Assembly: GCA_030272155.1 (NCBI GenBank)
Contig: CP126191.1
Coordinates: 4,672,501 to 4,736,500 of the forward strand
Direction: 5' to 3'
DNA from: Tetradesmus obliquus
Lineage: Eukaryota > Chlorophyta > Chlorophyceae > Sphaeropleales > Scenedesmaceae
Length of the DNA: 64,000 nt
Shown: positions 49,194-60,530 of the stretch, piece by piece
Layout of the letters: every line of letters begins with the position of its first letter
Position numbering within the stretch: the first letter of the stretch is position 1
The notes under the pieces: generated by a model
Seen by the model: the letters and a program-made list of their open reading frames with translations, nothing else
Databases searched by the model: none
Told to the model about the DNA's origin: nothing
Position numbers and translations under genes: made by a program

Positions 49194-51778
49194 TCAACTT
49201 AGCTGCACCTGCACCAGCTTGCGCCTGATCCCTGCTTCCTTCTCCTCAACATCATCTTCGTACACGCACTCCACACGGCCTGCGGTCTTGGACTGCTTGA
49301 ATGCTGCCTTCGGCTTGCTGAAGCTGCTGCCAGGCCCACCAAGCGCCAGCACAGGCGATAGCGAAGCACTGTCAACAGCATGCATGGCGTTGATCTCTTG
49401 TGCCGCCAGGTGCTTCTTGGGAGGGCTACTGCCAGGGGCTGTGTTGGCAAGTGCAACGGCAGCTGCTGCAGCAGCACTTGCGCTGGCTGGCCTGCCTGCT
49501 GCTGCCCCTGCCGTGACAGCTGCTGGCCTGGCAGGCTTCAGCCACGCCCTGCGCTGCTCTGCTGCAGCCTTGGCCTGCTGCAGCTGTTCCTGCAGCACTT
49601 CCTGCAAGCCTGGGTATGTTGCTGAAGAGTAGCCACGCAGCTCACACTGGTACTTGCGCTCGCTGCGGCTCTCACGAAATGCCTCCCGCAGCTTCTGCTC
49701 CTCTGCCCCTGCTGGCGCAGCATGCAGTGCACGCGCCAGTGCCCTCTGCAGCAGCGAGTGGGCGCGCACGCCAACCGACCCGCGCTGCTCCAGCCACTGC
49801 GGGCTCATGTTGTGGTGCAGAGATGAGCTGCCAGCTGTCAGCTGCAGGCGCAGCGCCTTCTGCTTCAGCTCACAATAACGCTCAGGCGCGACCAGCGCGT
49901 GCCGCACTGAATGTGTGAGCAGCTGCCGCAGTGCAGCCGTGCGACTGGGCTGCTGCCAGGCGTGGCTGTTCAGCTGCTCCTGCAGCCTGCCTGCCATGCT
50001 CTGCTGCTCCCAGCGCAGCAGCTGCTGCTTGGTGCGGCGCAGCCAAGGCAGGCCCTGCAGCACTGCCACTGTGATGTCGCGCTTCGTTGCTTCTGGCAAG
50101 CCAAAAGGCATCACCCCACTGCAAATCATCTGCATCAGCATGTTCACGCGTGCTAGCGGACTCTCTGTTTGCTGCAGCTGCCGCCACTCATCCAACTCAT
50201 CTACTGTAGTGCCAGGACCAGCGACTGCAGGTGTTGGCCATGCAGCGAGCGTGTTACCTGCGTGCTTGCCTGTCTGCTGCACTTGCTGCTGCTGCCGCTG
50301 CCGCTGCCCATTTCCAACTTCGATCAAGTGCAGGGTGCCCTGCAGGTAGAACTCTGCTGTGATGCTGCTGTCCTGCAAGGCTTGCTTGTGCATGGCCTTC
50401 TCCTCTGCCCTCTGCTGTGCCTTGTCCTCGCGCTCTGTGGTGGCAGCACTCTTGATGGCTGTGTCGATGGCTGCTTGCACCGACTTGATGATGCTCATTC
50501 TGTGGTTCTTTTCCCTGCAGGAGGCATCACAGCAACAGCAACGCCAATGCAGCACAGCATACCATGTCAGCCAAGCCAGATAGCCAGAATCTAGCAGTAA
50601 CAGCACATCCTGCAGCTTCATGCACGCACAGGGCAATGTCGGAGCTGTCTGTGTCACCTCATGGTATACTGGGACACCAATAAAGAGGAGCACAGCTGAT
50701 TCTATCGCACCTTTCCACCGCCACATCGCATGCATCCTCTTTGGCAGCCAGTTCCCCACCCGCAGCTGCTGTTTGCTTGCAGGTGTAACCCTGCCATGCC
50801 AGCCGCAGCATGTGCTCCTCCTCGAGCACATCGAGCAGCGCAGTGTGGGTGTGCAGCTCGCCCGCAGCTGCCACTGCATCCTTGCTTGCTCCGTCTGCAA
50901 CTGCCACTGCTTCAGCGGCCCTCTCCTGTGCTGCTGCGGCCGCTGCTTTACAGCCCACCCTGGCTGCCAGTGCAGCTTCTGCCTTGGCAGTAACTGCTGC
51001 TGCAGAAGCTACTTGCAGCAAGGCTTTTGTGTGCGCTGCCACCTGTGACAGCGCTCCAATGTCCTTCGGCAGCTGTGGAGGGCCGTGGAGGCGTGTGAGG
51101 ATGTTGCTGGTGCGCAGCTGCTGGCTGTCCTCTGCTGCCCCTGGCAGTGCTACCGACCTGGTGCTGAGCAGGTACTTCACACGCTTTCCACGGTTCTGGT
51201 GTAGCTCAGCAGGCGGCCGGATGCCCCTTCCTAGCATCAAGTCATGTATGAAGCTGGTGCTGTACTCTGCATCATTGCGGGGCAGCTGCGCTCGCAGCTG
51301 CTCGTCAATGTGCAGCTCAAAGACAGGCGCCTGCTTGATGCTAAAGTTGGTGATCCACTGGTGGCTGTCATCATCAAACTGGCTTACAACAGAACATGCG
51401 TCTTCTGTGTCGAATACTTCTGTATGCTCCTCCTCTTGGTCTGCTGCTGAAGCTGCATCTGTTGACTGCTGCTGATGCTGCTGCTCAACCAGTACACCTG
51501 CTGCTGCTGCCTGCGAAAGCATTGCCGTCAAAATCTACGTTCAGCAGTACTGCAGCATCAATTTAGCAGACCAGCCAGCCGCCAGTACAGTGCTGCAGTG
51601 ACTGCAGCATCAGCCTGGTCAGCTGTTGCCCAGGGCCCTATCTTGCTGGAAGGCCACAGCACTGCGGGTGCAAAGCTTCAAAATCTTTAAGTAGGGGCCA
51701 AGAGCATCTCACCCGTAGCTGCTTCCCTGCAGTGCAGCCAGCACTGGAGTGCTTCTTTCCTTGTGTTCCCGCCATCAT
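49194..51778 (-). CDS. Unknown large protein 1 (728 aa), GI-x-PPA-x-L motif
   Basis: No family recognised. Exons: 51778-51713, 51510-50711, 50514-49194; phases agree. A 22-codon first exon is followed by two long exons, which is rare in this intron-rich window. After a Gln/Ser-rich start comes an acidic part (FDTEDACSVVSQFDDDSHQW), then an ordered block: TNFSIKQAPVFELHIDEQL and SFIHDLMLGRGIRPPAELHQ (motif at residues 118-125), then RGKRVKYLLSTR. Next is a long Ala-rich helix (about 175-265), LLDVLEEEHMLRLAWQGYT, and a charged helix IIKSVQAAIDTAIKSA. The second half has a helical domain with ARVNMLMQMICSGVMPFGLP, VAVLQGLPWLRRTKQQLLRW and GSVGVRAHSLLQRALARAL. It ends in an Ala/Pro-rich tail and GRVECVYEDDVEEKEAGIRR. 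No signal peptide or membrane helix seen. It may be a distant paralogue of its upstream neighbour. Confidence 0.75.
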
Positions 51779-52805
51779 CACCCCGCCATCACTGCTAACT
51801 GAAGACGCAAGCATCTTTCTGTCGAAAAGGCTTTAAAAACACATAACCCTTGTCTGTGTAGTGATGGCTTGCATGACAGCAAGCAGTGAACCAGCTTTGC
51901 TGAATAATGCTCCGCACTGGACGACCACGTGTCTACAGGCCTGTACGCGAGCATGCAACCAGGACTGGGGTCAGCCGAATGAAAGCAACGAGGACGAACC
52001 ATTGCCAATTTCGAGCTAATCTGTCTCTACGCAACTTCAAACCTAAACCCTGCGAGCAATGACAGCTCAGCTGTGGAGTTTGAATCAAACCTTGAACAGC
52101 TGCCACCACCATCTTTCGCTTTACCACGAATGATCCATGAAATATGTTAGCACCTGTTGTTGTGTTCTACATGTGCAAGGTACCGTATCTTAAACCGCTC
52201 AGTGTGTCATATGCTCAGTTGCGGGCCAGGCCCAGTCCTCTTGCACACACAGCGAGTCTGCACCCCGTGTCCTGCATCGACCAATAACTCACAGTTTGTA
52301 TGCAACCGCTTGCTTGTCACAATGAACCATACCTAACCAACGACAAATGCAAGCCCAATTGGATTTGGCAGAATCAGCCACAGGTTGTGCTTTCATTGCA
52401 GTATAAGTAACTCGTCCGTGATCAACAACAGCTGTTTGCCTTCAGTGCACCCTCGCGGCGCTGCAGCAAGATGACTGCAGCACAGCTTGTTCTGGCCAGC
52501 TCAGCATGGAGACGAACTGCAGTCGCCACGCTCTGGCACATGCTAGCAGCACACAGCGCTGCCACAGCTCTGGTGCAAACATTGCAGAAACTCTCGATAT
52601 GCTGGGCAAGTCATTCTGTACCTGCAGTGACTTGCACTGTCGGTGGCAAATGTCCAAAGTACACATGCAGCTCCAGTGCCTCGGCTGTTGGTAACCCTGG
52701 TGTAATCTCAACACTCTTAAGCCAAATCTCACACTGCACAGCCTGCAGGAAGTGCAAAAAACAGGTCCTGCAAGCATTCACACCCATAGCAGCCTAAACA
52801 GCAGC
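51779..52805. other. Intergenic interval between the two unknown large genes
   Basis: This 1-kb stretch holds the promoter side of the 728-aa gene and the 3' flank of the 897-aa gene. Around 51900-52450 it is AT-richer and lacks CAG bias, as other promoters here do. No gene seen. Confidence 0.5.
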
Positions 52806-55643
52806 TTATGCGTATCTGGCAGCCCCCTTCTTGCGCCGCACTCTACCACCAGTCAATTCTGCCAGCTGCTGCTCATGCGCCAAGCTCAGCTGTGGATCCA
52901 GCCCATGGTGAGCTGCCACGCTCTGCCACATGGCTTGGAACACCTCTTGTGTACCTTCTGTTGCTGGCTCCTCGCCTGCAGGACCTGCATCTGCTGCTGC
53001 ATGATGTGCTGCTGCTGCAGTTGCTGCTGCTGCTACTGCTCCTGCAGCTGCTGTATCTGCTGGTGGGGGCGAGGCAGCAGCTGCCGAAATAACGCCACAG
53101 CCTTGACCGGATCCACCGGCAGCAAAGCTACCAGGTCGTTGGGCTGCTGTTGCTGTTGCAGTACGTGGCATCCCTGCTAGATTTGCGAGCTCGGGCGATG
53201 AGCAGCGCTGCACTGTTCCAGCCGCCTGCCTGTAGTCGCCGAAGGACCGCACCGGGTCACTGCCATGCAGCATTGCCTCCCTGCCCGCAGCAGACAAGTG
53301 CCGCGCGATGTATGGCAGCGAACCTCTGTGCCCAGCCACAGCCTCCATGTCCACTGTGAACGGCAGGATGCTGCTGGAACAAGTGCTGCTGACAGCAGAA
53401 CAGCCATCACTGCTGATGCCGTCCTTACTGCTACCAGCAGTGCTGCTGCGCGACACTGCTCGCCGCAGGCGCTCAAACAGCCCACTGCCAGCAGGTCGTT
53501 GCCGCTGCTGCTGCTGCTGCTGGTGCAGCAGCGCGGCCACAGCAGCAGCCTGCTCTTCTTGGGCTGCCAATGCTGATGCACTTGCCGTCCTGCTGGCCAG
53601 CCCAAGCCTGCTTGTTGCCCTGGGGGATGGCAAGCGTGCCGTGAAGCTGTTGCTGCTGCTCGCTGCACTTGGGTCTACTGCTGGAGCTGCCACTGGCGGT
53701 AAGGACAATACACTGCTCCGCCTTGAGTCAGCTGTCCTGCTGGCACTTGATGCTGCTCTGCTTTCCACGTACCTGCGCATCACTGCCAGGGCAGACCCTA
53801 CCGTGCTGACCTGTGATGCAGCACTGTCTGTGGCCTTGCTTGTGCAGGAGTGGTGGTAGCTGCTGCAGCTGTACGTTCCCAGAGAAGTCTCTGTGTACCC
53901 ACTGGCATCTGAGCGCAAGGGACTGCCAGGACTGCCCTCAAACACAGCGCTGCTGTCGCCCTCTGGCGTGCTGGCCCTACTGCTGCTGTGCCCTGTAGTC
54001 TCCGAACCGGCTGGTGATGCTGGTCGCATGGCTCCACCTGTTGATGCAGCAAAAGCACCAGCAGCTGCTGCTGCAGGGTCTGCGGTTTGCTGCTGTGACA
54101 GCTGTTGCTTCTGCCGGCGCTCTTCTGCTGCTTTCTGCTCCCTGTCTTTCTTGTAGATGCCCGCTGCTGCACGCCCCAGTCGCCTCAGCCCAGGAGGCCA
54201 GAGGCGTGCAGTGCGCATCAACTGCAGGTACTGCTGCGAGGGTGCTGTCATAGCAGACCACACCTTGCACTCCAGCAGCAGCTGCTTACCCTCTCTTACT
54301 GTGTCCTTCTGCTGCAGCTGCTGCTCCAAGCTGCTGCTGATGCGTGCGAGCTGCTGCTCCTCCCTTGCCTCCTTCTTGAGCTGTTCCAGCAGCTCAGACG
54401 CCTCATTGCTGCTGCTGTCCTTGCTGTCCCACAGCAAGGGCAGCTTGGTGACTGCTGTCTTGAGGAGTCTCCAGCGACTGATGCCCATCTGCTGCTCAGT
54501 TTGCAGCAGCTTGATGAGACCAGGCAGGCCAACAGAGTCCCTGTACTGCTGCCTGAGCAGCGCCCATTCCAAGGCCATCTTCACTTCCTCATCCTTGTAC
54601 TGCCGCTGCAGTGCTGGTGGCAAGCAGCTGCCCTGCTTGTGCTTCTGCACTGCCTGCTCGCACGCCCTGTGCTTGGCAACCTCAGGCTGCTCTGGTGTGC
54701 GTGGCTGCTGCTGGCTGCTGGCTGATGTAGCTTCCTGCAAGATGTCAATGGCCTGCTTGCGATAGGGTATCACTGCTGCAGCACGGCTGCTAGCCGGCGG
54801 CTCCTCACTGCACAGGTCCACGCCACAGTTGGTGGGCTTGTGGCAGGCCTTGACAATGCTTGTGGCGCCACGGGCAGCCTGCCGTGCTGCTGCACAGGCC
54901 AGGTCGGCTAGCTGCCGGGCCTCTTCCTTGTCTGCAGCACTGCACGTTTCATCTAGCGCAACAATGTCTGCCATAGCTTTCACCCTTGCTGCTGCCTTAG
55001 CTGCTTGTACTGCTGCCTTGTACGCCTGGTCTGGAATGTTGCTGCAGGGGCCACTGCTGGTGATGAGATGCTGCTCAGCCGCTGCTTCTAACACGCCTGT
55101 GGCACTGGCCCGAGCATCCTGCTGCGGCTGGTGCGGCACGTATATGACCTGCTTGTCTGCATTGCAGGGGTCCTGCAGCACAGCAGGTGGCTGGATGCCC
55201 CACATCTGCAAGCACTCGCACACCTCGCGTGCAGTTATCCTGCAAGGCTTTGAGAGCTTCATGTGGTTGTGCGCCTTGGTGTGAGTCCCAGGCTCCAGAG
55301 CTGGAACGTATGCTGCCAGCTGCTTGGTGAGAGGCAGTGCAATAGTGTCATGTTCGACTGTGATGGGTTGGTTGGCATCAAACAGGCCAAGTGGAGGCCA
55401 GTTGAAGGTGAAGGCAGACTTGGCCGTCCAGTGAGGTGTGCGGGCACCGTTGCAAGGGCCTGCAGGACGGCAAGGTGGCAGCAGAAACCGATTGAATACC
55501 ACTTGTAGACGGAGCACAGGAGGCCACATGGCATGCAGTGCAGTGCATGATAGCTGCATGCAACAGCATCACAACAGCAGCACAAGAAGCAGCAGAAACT
55601 CACGTGCATGGACCGTGTGAGCTGTCACAGCTGGATACTCCAT
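52806..55643 (-). CDS. Unknown large protein 2 (897 aa), GI-x-PPA-x-L motif
   Basis: No family recognised. A 13-codon first exon (55643-55604) joins in phase 1 to one 2.65-kb exon (55459-52806), very long for this locus. The N-terminal ordered block reads HWTAKSAFTFNWPPLGLFDA, then VEHDTIALPLTKQLAAYVP, REVCECLQMWGIQPPAVLQD (motif at residues 101-108) and ADKQVIYVPHQ. An Ala/Lys-rich helix (about 155-225) follows, then EEVKMALEWALLRQQYRDSV, GLPGLIKLLQTEQQMGISRW and LLKTAVTKLPLLW, a helical domain with a coiled-coil-like stretch (SELLEQLKKEAREEQQLARI), and TAPSQQYLQLMRTARLWPPG. The last 400 residues are mostly disordered and Ser/Ala/Gln-rich, with short conserved-looking islands (GSLPYIARHLSAAGREAML, MWQSVAAHHGLDPQLSLAHE), and end GGRVRRKKGAARYA. 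There is no membrane helix. Layout and motif resemble the neighbour downstream. Confidence 0.75.
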
Positions 55644-55918
55644 GTCGACAATTTCACTTATTTTTGTAGCTGCACAAGCGTCTACGCTGAGCGGCGTAGG
55701 ACTCCAGGAAGCGGGCAACCGCGAGAAAAGGCGCGCAACCATTTATCGATGCATCAGCTCGATGCGCTGCGGAACCCCTGTCTTGTAGCCTGGTCGAATG
55801 CTGAAAACGTATGCAGATAAGATGGCTGGGCACCCACAAGCCCACTTGAGCATTTCGGGTCGTGGGTTGAACTGTTGTTCCAAACCCTACATAACCTCCC
55901 AACCACTCACCTGACCTG

Positions 55919-58900
55919 CTACTTCAACTGCTGCTGGTGTGAGTGGTTGCCGCGCACACCAACCAACAGCTGCAGCGCGGATTTGAGCCGCTGCAAGCCC
56001 AGCCCCTCCTTGGCTGACACAGGCGTGATAGGCAGGGTGGTAACAGCCTTCAACTGCTGCATTGCTGCTGCAGCTGCTGCTGGGGCCATTGCATCCAGCT
56101 TGTTTGCTACAACCACCATGGGCAGCTGAAGCACACTGGCATCAAACTTGGCTAGCTCCTCCTGCATTTGGTAGCATGGCACCCAGCGCAAAGCATTCAG
56201 TCAATTTCCAGGGGGCTGTGAAGACGACATAGCAAATAATGATAAGCTGGTGCAGCATGGCAGATTCCTATACATGCAACCAGCTTGCAGGTGCCATAGC
56301 CGATTAAACGCTGCTGCATCCATGACAAGCAGAGTGCAGCAACACACCAAGGGCTGCCTGACATAGCAATCGCGCTCACCAGCAGTATTGCCAGCTGTTC
56401 CTGTGGCGTGTAGGGCACCAGCACACCCCAGTCCCCAGCACCTGCTGCCTCTGTTCCTGCAGCTTGTGGCGCAGAAGCAGCGCCACTGTCAGCAGCACTG
56501 GCCTCCGCTCCACCTCTGCCTTGCTCTTCACTGGTCTGACCCTGCTGCTGCTGCTGCTGCTCACTGCCGCCAGTCATGTCCAGCACCAGCGCCAGGCAGC
56601 GGGCCTTCTGCAGGTGTGACAGGAAGGCAGTGCCCCTGCCCTTGCCGCTATGTGCCCCAGGCACAAGCCCAGGCAGGTCAGCAACAACCAGCCGCTGCGT
56701 GCCGTCACCAGCACCAGCAGCCCCAGCATTACCAGTTGCAGCATCAGGGTTTGCTGATGACAGCGGCGCTCCTATCGCGTGGTGAGAGCTGCTGCCGGCT
56801 GCTGCCGCGGCTGCAGCTGCAGCTGCAGCTGCCAATGGGCCAGGCTGAGCAGCAGCTGCTTCCTGCTGGCTCCCATCATAGCTGCTTGGCTCGCCCATGC
56901 CTGTTGAAGCCACATCATCTGTTATGGTGCCAAGCTGCGGCCGCAGCGTAGTGAAGGCGTATGAGCCCACCTACATGAGAAGACACAGATGGAGGGAGAC
57001 CACAACGACCAGCCATCAAGCATGGATTAGCGTTGATGACAAACCGAACAGCAAGTGTAGCACACGCAGTGCCTGCACTGACTGCAGACAAGTGGCAACA
57101 TGTGATATGGCCTGCTGCCCGGCTGCTAGAGTTGTATTGCATCCGCAAGTGAGGTGATGAACAGGCTGATCAACGATACAGCCGGTTATGGACGGTTCCA
57201 TGCCTGTGTTCCTGCCCACCTGTGCGCGTGCGTGTGTGAGTGCAGCGATGAGCGAGCTCTTGCCCACATTAGGCAGCCCCACCAGCACCACATCAGCCAG
57301 CAGCCGCAGCTTCAGCAGCAGCAGCACCTGCAGCAAGCAGGAACAGATCACAGAACACAAGGGTGTAATGGTTGCAGCTAAGGGTGTCCTGCAAGTTGCT
57401 CTCATAGCAGAGGCACACAAGGGTGTACTGTTTGCCATCCATCACCTGCAGGGGAGCCACAGCGCCATGGCATTGCATCGCTAAGCTAAAAAACACAGCT
57501 CTGCTGCTGCAGCGGCAGTGTCCGCACCTCCTGCCCTGGCTGGCCATCGCTGCGTGCTCTGCCTGCAGGGCCGTATGGCTTGCTGGGGGTCCCTGCGTTG
57601 CCGCGGCCGCCCTTGCCTCCTTCAGCAACCCGCAGCGTCTGGCCCTCCCTTGTGAGCTCGCCCAGCAGCACAGCTTGGGACTCCAGAATAGACCACACCT
57701 GCAGGCAGCAGCAGCAGTAGCAGCAGCAAAGGCAACAGTATAAGCCACACCTAGCCACAGCTAGTGAGAGTCACAGAAAGAGCAGATGGTGCGCTGCCTG
57801 CCGCTGGTTTTCGCCCGAGCCTGGCAGGCTGCTGGCAAACAAGCACATGGGACACATTGACGGCAGCAGGCACTGCAGGCATGCATGCAGCGTCTGTCCT
57901 CTTCCTCCCCAACGCCACCGCATGCGTTACCTGCTGCTTGGTGAACTGCCGCTCAACATCTTCCATCCAGCCAGCTGCACCAGCCGCTGCTGCTGCTCCA
58001 TCTTCTTCAGCTGGCGGCAGCACCATCCAATCATCCTCATCGTCATACAGCTGCTCATCATCGCTGCTGCCCAACTCATCACCATCACTGTCACCTCCAC
58101 TGCCTGCATCATCAACAGCCGCTGCTGTTGCAAGTGCAGCCGCATTGTGGCGCAGCAGTTGCTGTGGGGTCGGTAGCCTGCCATGGTTCAGCAGCCACAG
58201 CTTCTCCGCATTCGTCAGCAGCCGCCTGCAGCTGAGCAGCTCGTCATACAGAGCATCTTGACAGCCACCAGCCTCTGCATCTGAACTGCAGTGCTCTGCA
58301 TCAACTGCTGTTGCAACTGGTGGACTGTGCTGCTGCCGCTGCTGTGGAGGCTGCTGCTGCTGCTGCTGCTGCTGCTGGGCTATGTCTGGGAACAGCTTAC
58401 GCCTGCCTGAGCTACCTGCTGCGCAGCTGCTGCCTGCTGCATAAGCATTGCTGCCGTCCACCTGACCAATGCCCACATGCTGCTGCTGCATCTGCAGTGG
58501 CTGCGCATGCCTTTCTGCCACAGCAGCACGGACAGCTGCAGCTGGCGCTGCCGCCGTCATGCGTGGCAGCGGTGTCACCCCATGTGGCACTGCTGTGCTG
58601 CCTGGTGCCTGCTTCATCTCAACCAGCTGCCAGATCAGCGTGCCCAGGGGTACATCCACTACTTTGTCTGACCCTCGCTTGCCCTCCATCCACTGCTTGC
58701 CGCCGCTGCCGCCATGTGGCGCCTCAACGTGCAGCGGTATGCTGCCCAGGCCTGTCAGCTGCTTGGTGGCGCGCAGGATGACGCCACCGCCTGGGGCACC
58801 ATTGCCGCCAGCAGCACGGGGGTGGTGGCCTGGAAACAGCATGCCAGACACGAAGCAGTGTGGTGGCACACGAAGCAACGGTGCTTGCGATCAATGCTGC

Positions 58901-59186
58901 ACAAGTATGCAGTGTGTGTAAACTCATACCAGTTTAGGTGGAGCACTGCACTCCTTGAATCCTGCTCTGGAGCACTGCACCAGGCCAGAGGGCACCCACC
59001 TGTGCGTCCAAACAGAGCGCTGTGGCCTCCACCGCCCTGGCCGCCCTTTGCAACCATCCGCAGCTGGTCCACAAACCTGACCTTCTGGCTGATGTGGGGT
59101 TTCTTGGGGTTTGTGACAGCTGACAGCCATGCAACACACTGCTGCAGTGGCCGCTGCTGCAGCTGCCATCTGAAACTTTGGATCAT
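55919..59186 (-). CDS. MTG2: Obg-family GTPase, mitochondrial type (MTG2/ObgM), with a large insert
   Basis: GTPase that assists assembly of the large ribosomal subunit, here probably in mitochondria. Exons: 59186-59000, 58829-57931, 57698-57528, 57327-57220, 56970-56380, 56161-55919; phases agree (732 residues). The N-terminus (MIQSFRWQLQQRPLQQ) lacks acids and suits import. The Obg domain has FVDQLRMVAKGGQGGGG, GNGAPGGGVILRATKQL, GSDKVVDVPLGTL, then VAEGGKGGRGNAG and GQPGQE. The G domain has G1 GLPNVGKSS (436-444), G2 YAFTTLRPQLGTI, G3 VADLPGLVPGAHSGKGRG, G4 VVVANKLDAM and G5 TPVSAKEGLG. Three low-complexity inserts make it longer than usual: about 226 residues inside the Obg domain (137-362), about 75 between G2 and G3, and one after G3. 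Intron 4 ends in TAG rather than CAG. A plastid location is a less likely alternative. Confidence 0.93.
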
Positions 59187-59633
59187 GAACCAGAGCTGAG
59201 TTCTGTGTTGTTTGCAATTGGCAGAACATGCAAGCAGTAGCTTGGTGGCCAGGTGGGGTGCAGGCGTCAGCTACGGTGCTGCAGTGGCAGCTGCTGAAAC
59301 AGATAGCCCGTTGTGCAGACCTTGCAATTTCAAAGGCACTGTTGCCGCAATATCAGTGGCTTGAGGTCAGCAACAAATTGCAAAGCCCAGCCCACCAGGA
59401 GTGTTACAGGCAGACCAACCGGCACAGTAACCCATTACTCGTACAGTAATTGACGAAGAGCATGGCTTGCATGAATGCAAGCTGTCGCACGTGCACGCTT
59501 ATTCACAGCAGCAGCCCTTGCAGACGATCAATTCCCAAGCACGTGATCCGGGTGTGAGTTCTTCGAAGTGTGTTGCTCGCTGCCGATCCTGACAGATTAA
59601 ACGCTTTACAAACAACATCTTGTTAGTCACCTA
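59187..59633. promoter_or_regulatory. Divergent promoter region (MTG2 / allantoin synthase)
   Basis: 447 bases lie between the head-to-head starts. The half near allantoin synthase is AT-rich (about 59440-59620). No clear TATA box. Confidence 0.5.
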
Positions 59634-60499
59634 ATGGCTGTACACGTTACTTGGGATGTTGCACATACAGCTTGTTCTAGCAAGCAGTTTGCAGACAAGC
59701 TTGCAGCAGCAGGGTCTTACCCGTCCCTGGAGGCATGTATCGCAGCTGCACAGCAAATTTGGTGGAACGAAGTAGACGTGCAAGGTTGGCTGGAGGCTTT
59801 CGCTGCCCATCCTGAGATAGGGGATGCAGGTGAGGGTGATGGGTAGCAGTCTCTCAATCCCAGGAAATGCACTGGCAAAACAATATGAAACGTATCAGTC
59901 AAGATATGTCAGCTCCTTGCCAACCCTCGGACGCTGCAAAGTAACCCCTTACACAGCCTGCAGTGAGGCTGGGACCACTAGTGCCTGCGAAGTGTACCTG
60001 CTGTACTCCATGACAGGCATAATCCACCCAACACTGCCAATCTTCCGAGGCTCTTTTTCCACATTGAAATCACGTTTGTTTGTCATGCCTGCGCAGCTGC
60101 CCTCAAGGAGAAGTTTGCAGCGCAGGGCCAGCAGCAGGCATTCGGCCAACTCAGCCAAGGAGAGCAGGCAGCAGCACTAGCCAGCGCCAACCCCCAAGTG
60201 TTTGAGGAGCTCGCCGCTCTAAACAAAGCTTACAAAGCAATGCATGGGTTCATCTTCATCATCTGCGCTAGCGGCAAGTCAGCGCCGCAGATGCTGGAAG
60301 CAATCCGCTCCCGCATCAACAACTCACCATACGATGAGCTAGGCGCAGCAGCACGCGAGCAGATGAAGATAACACAGCTGCGGCTGGAGAAGCTGCTTGC
60401 AGGAAGCAGCAGCAGCAGCAGCAGCAGCAGTGGTGGCAGCAGCAGTCCTGCAGAGCGTGCGCATGTGCGCACAGGGCAGCTGGTAGGCCACTTGATGCC

Positions 60500-60530
<31 letters not shown>

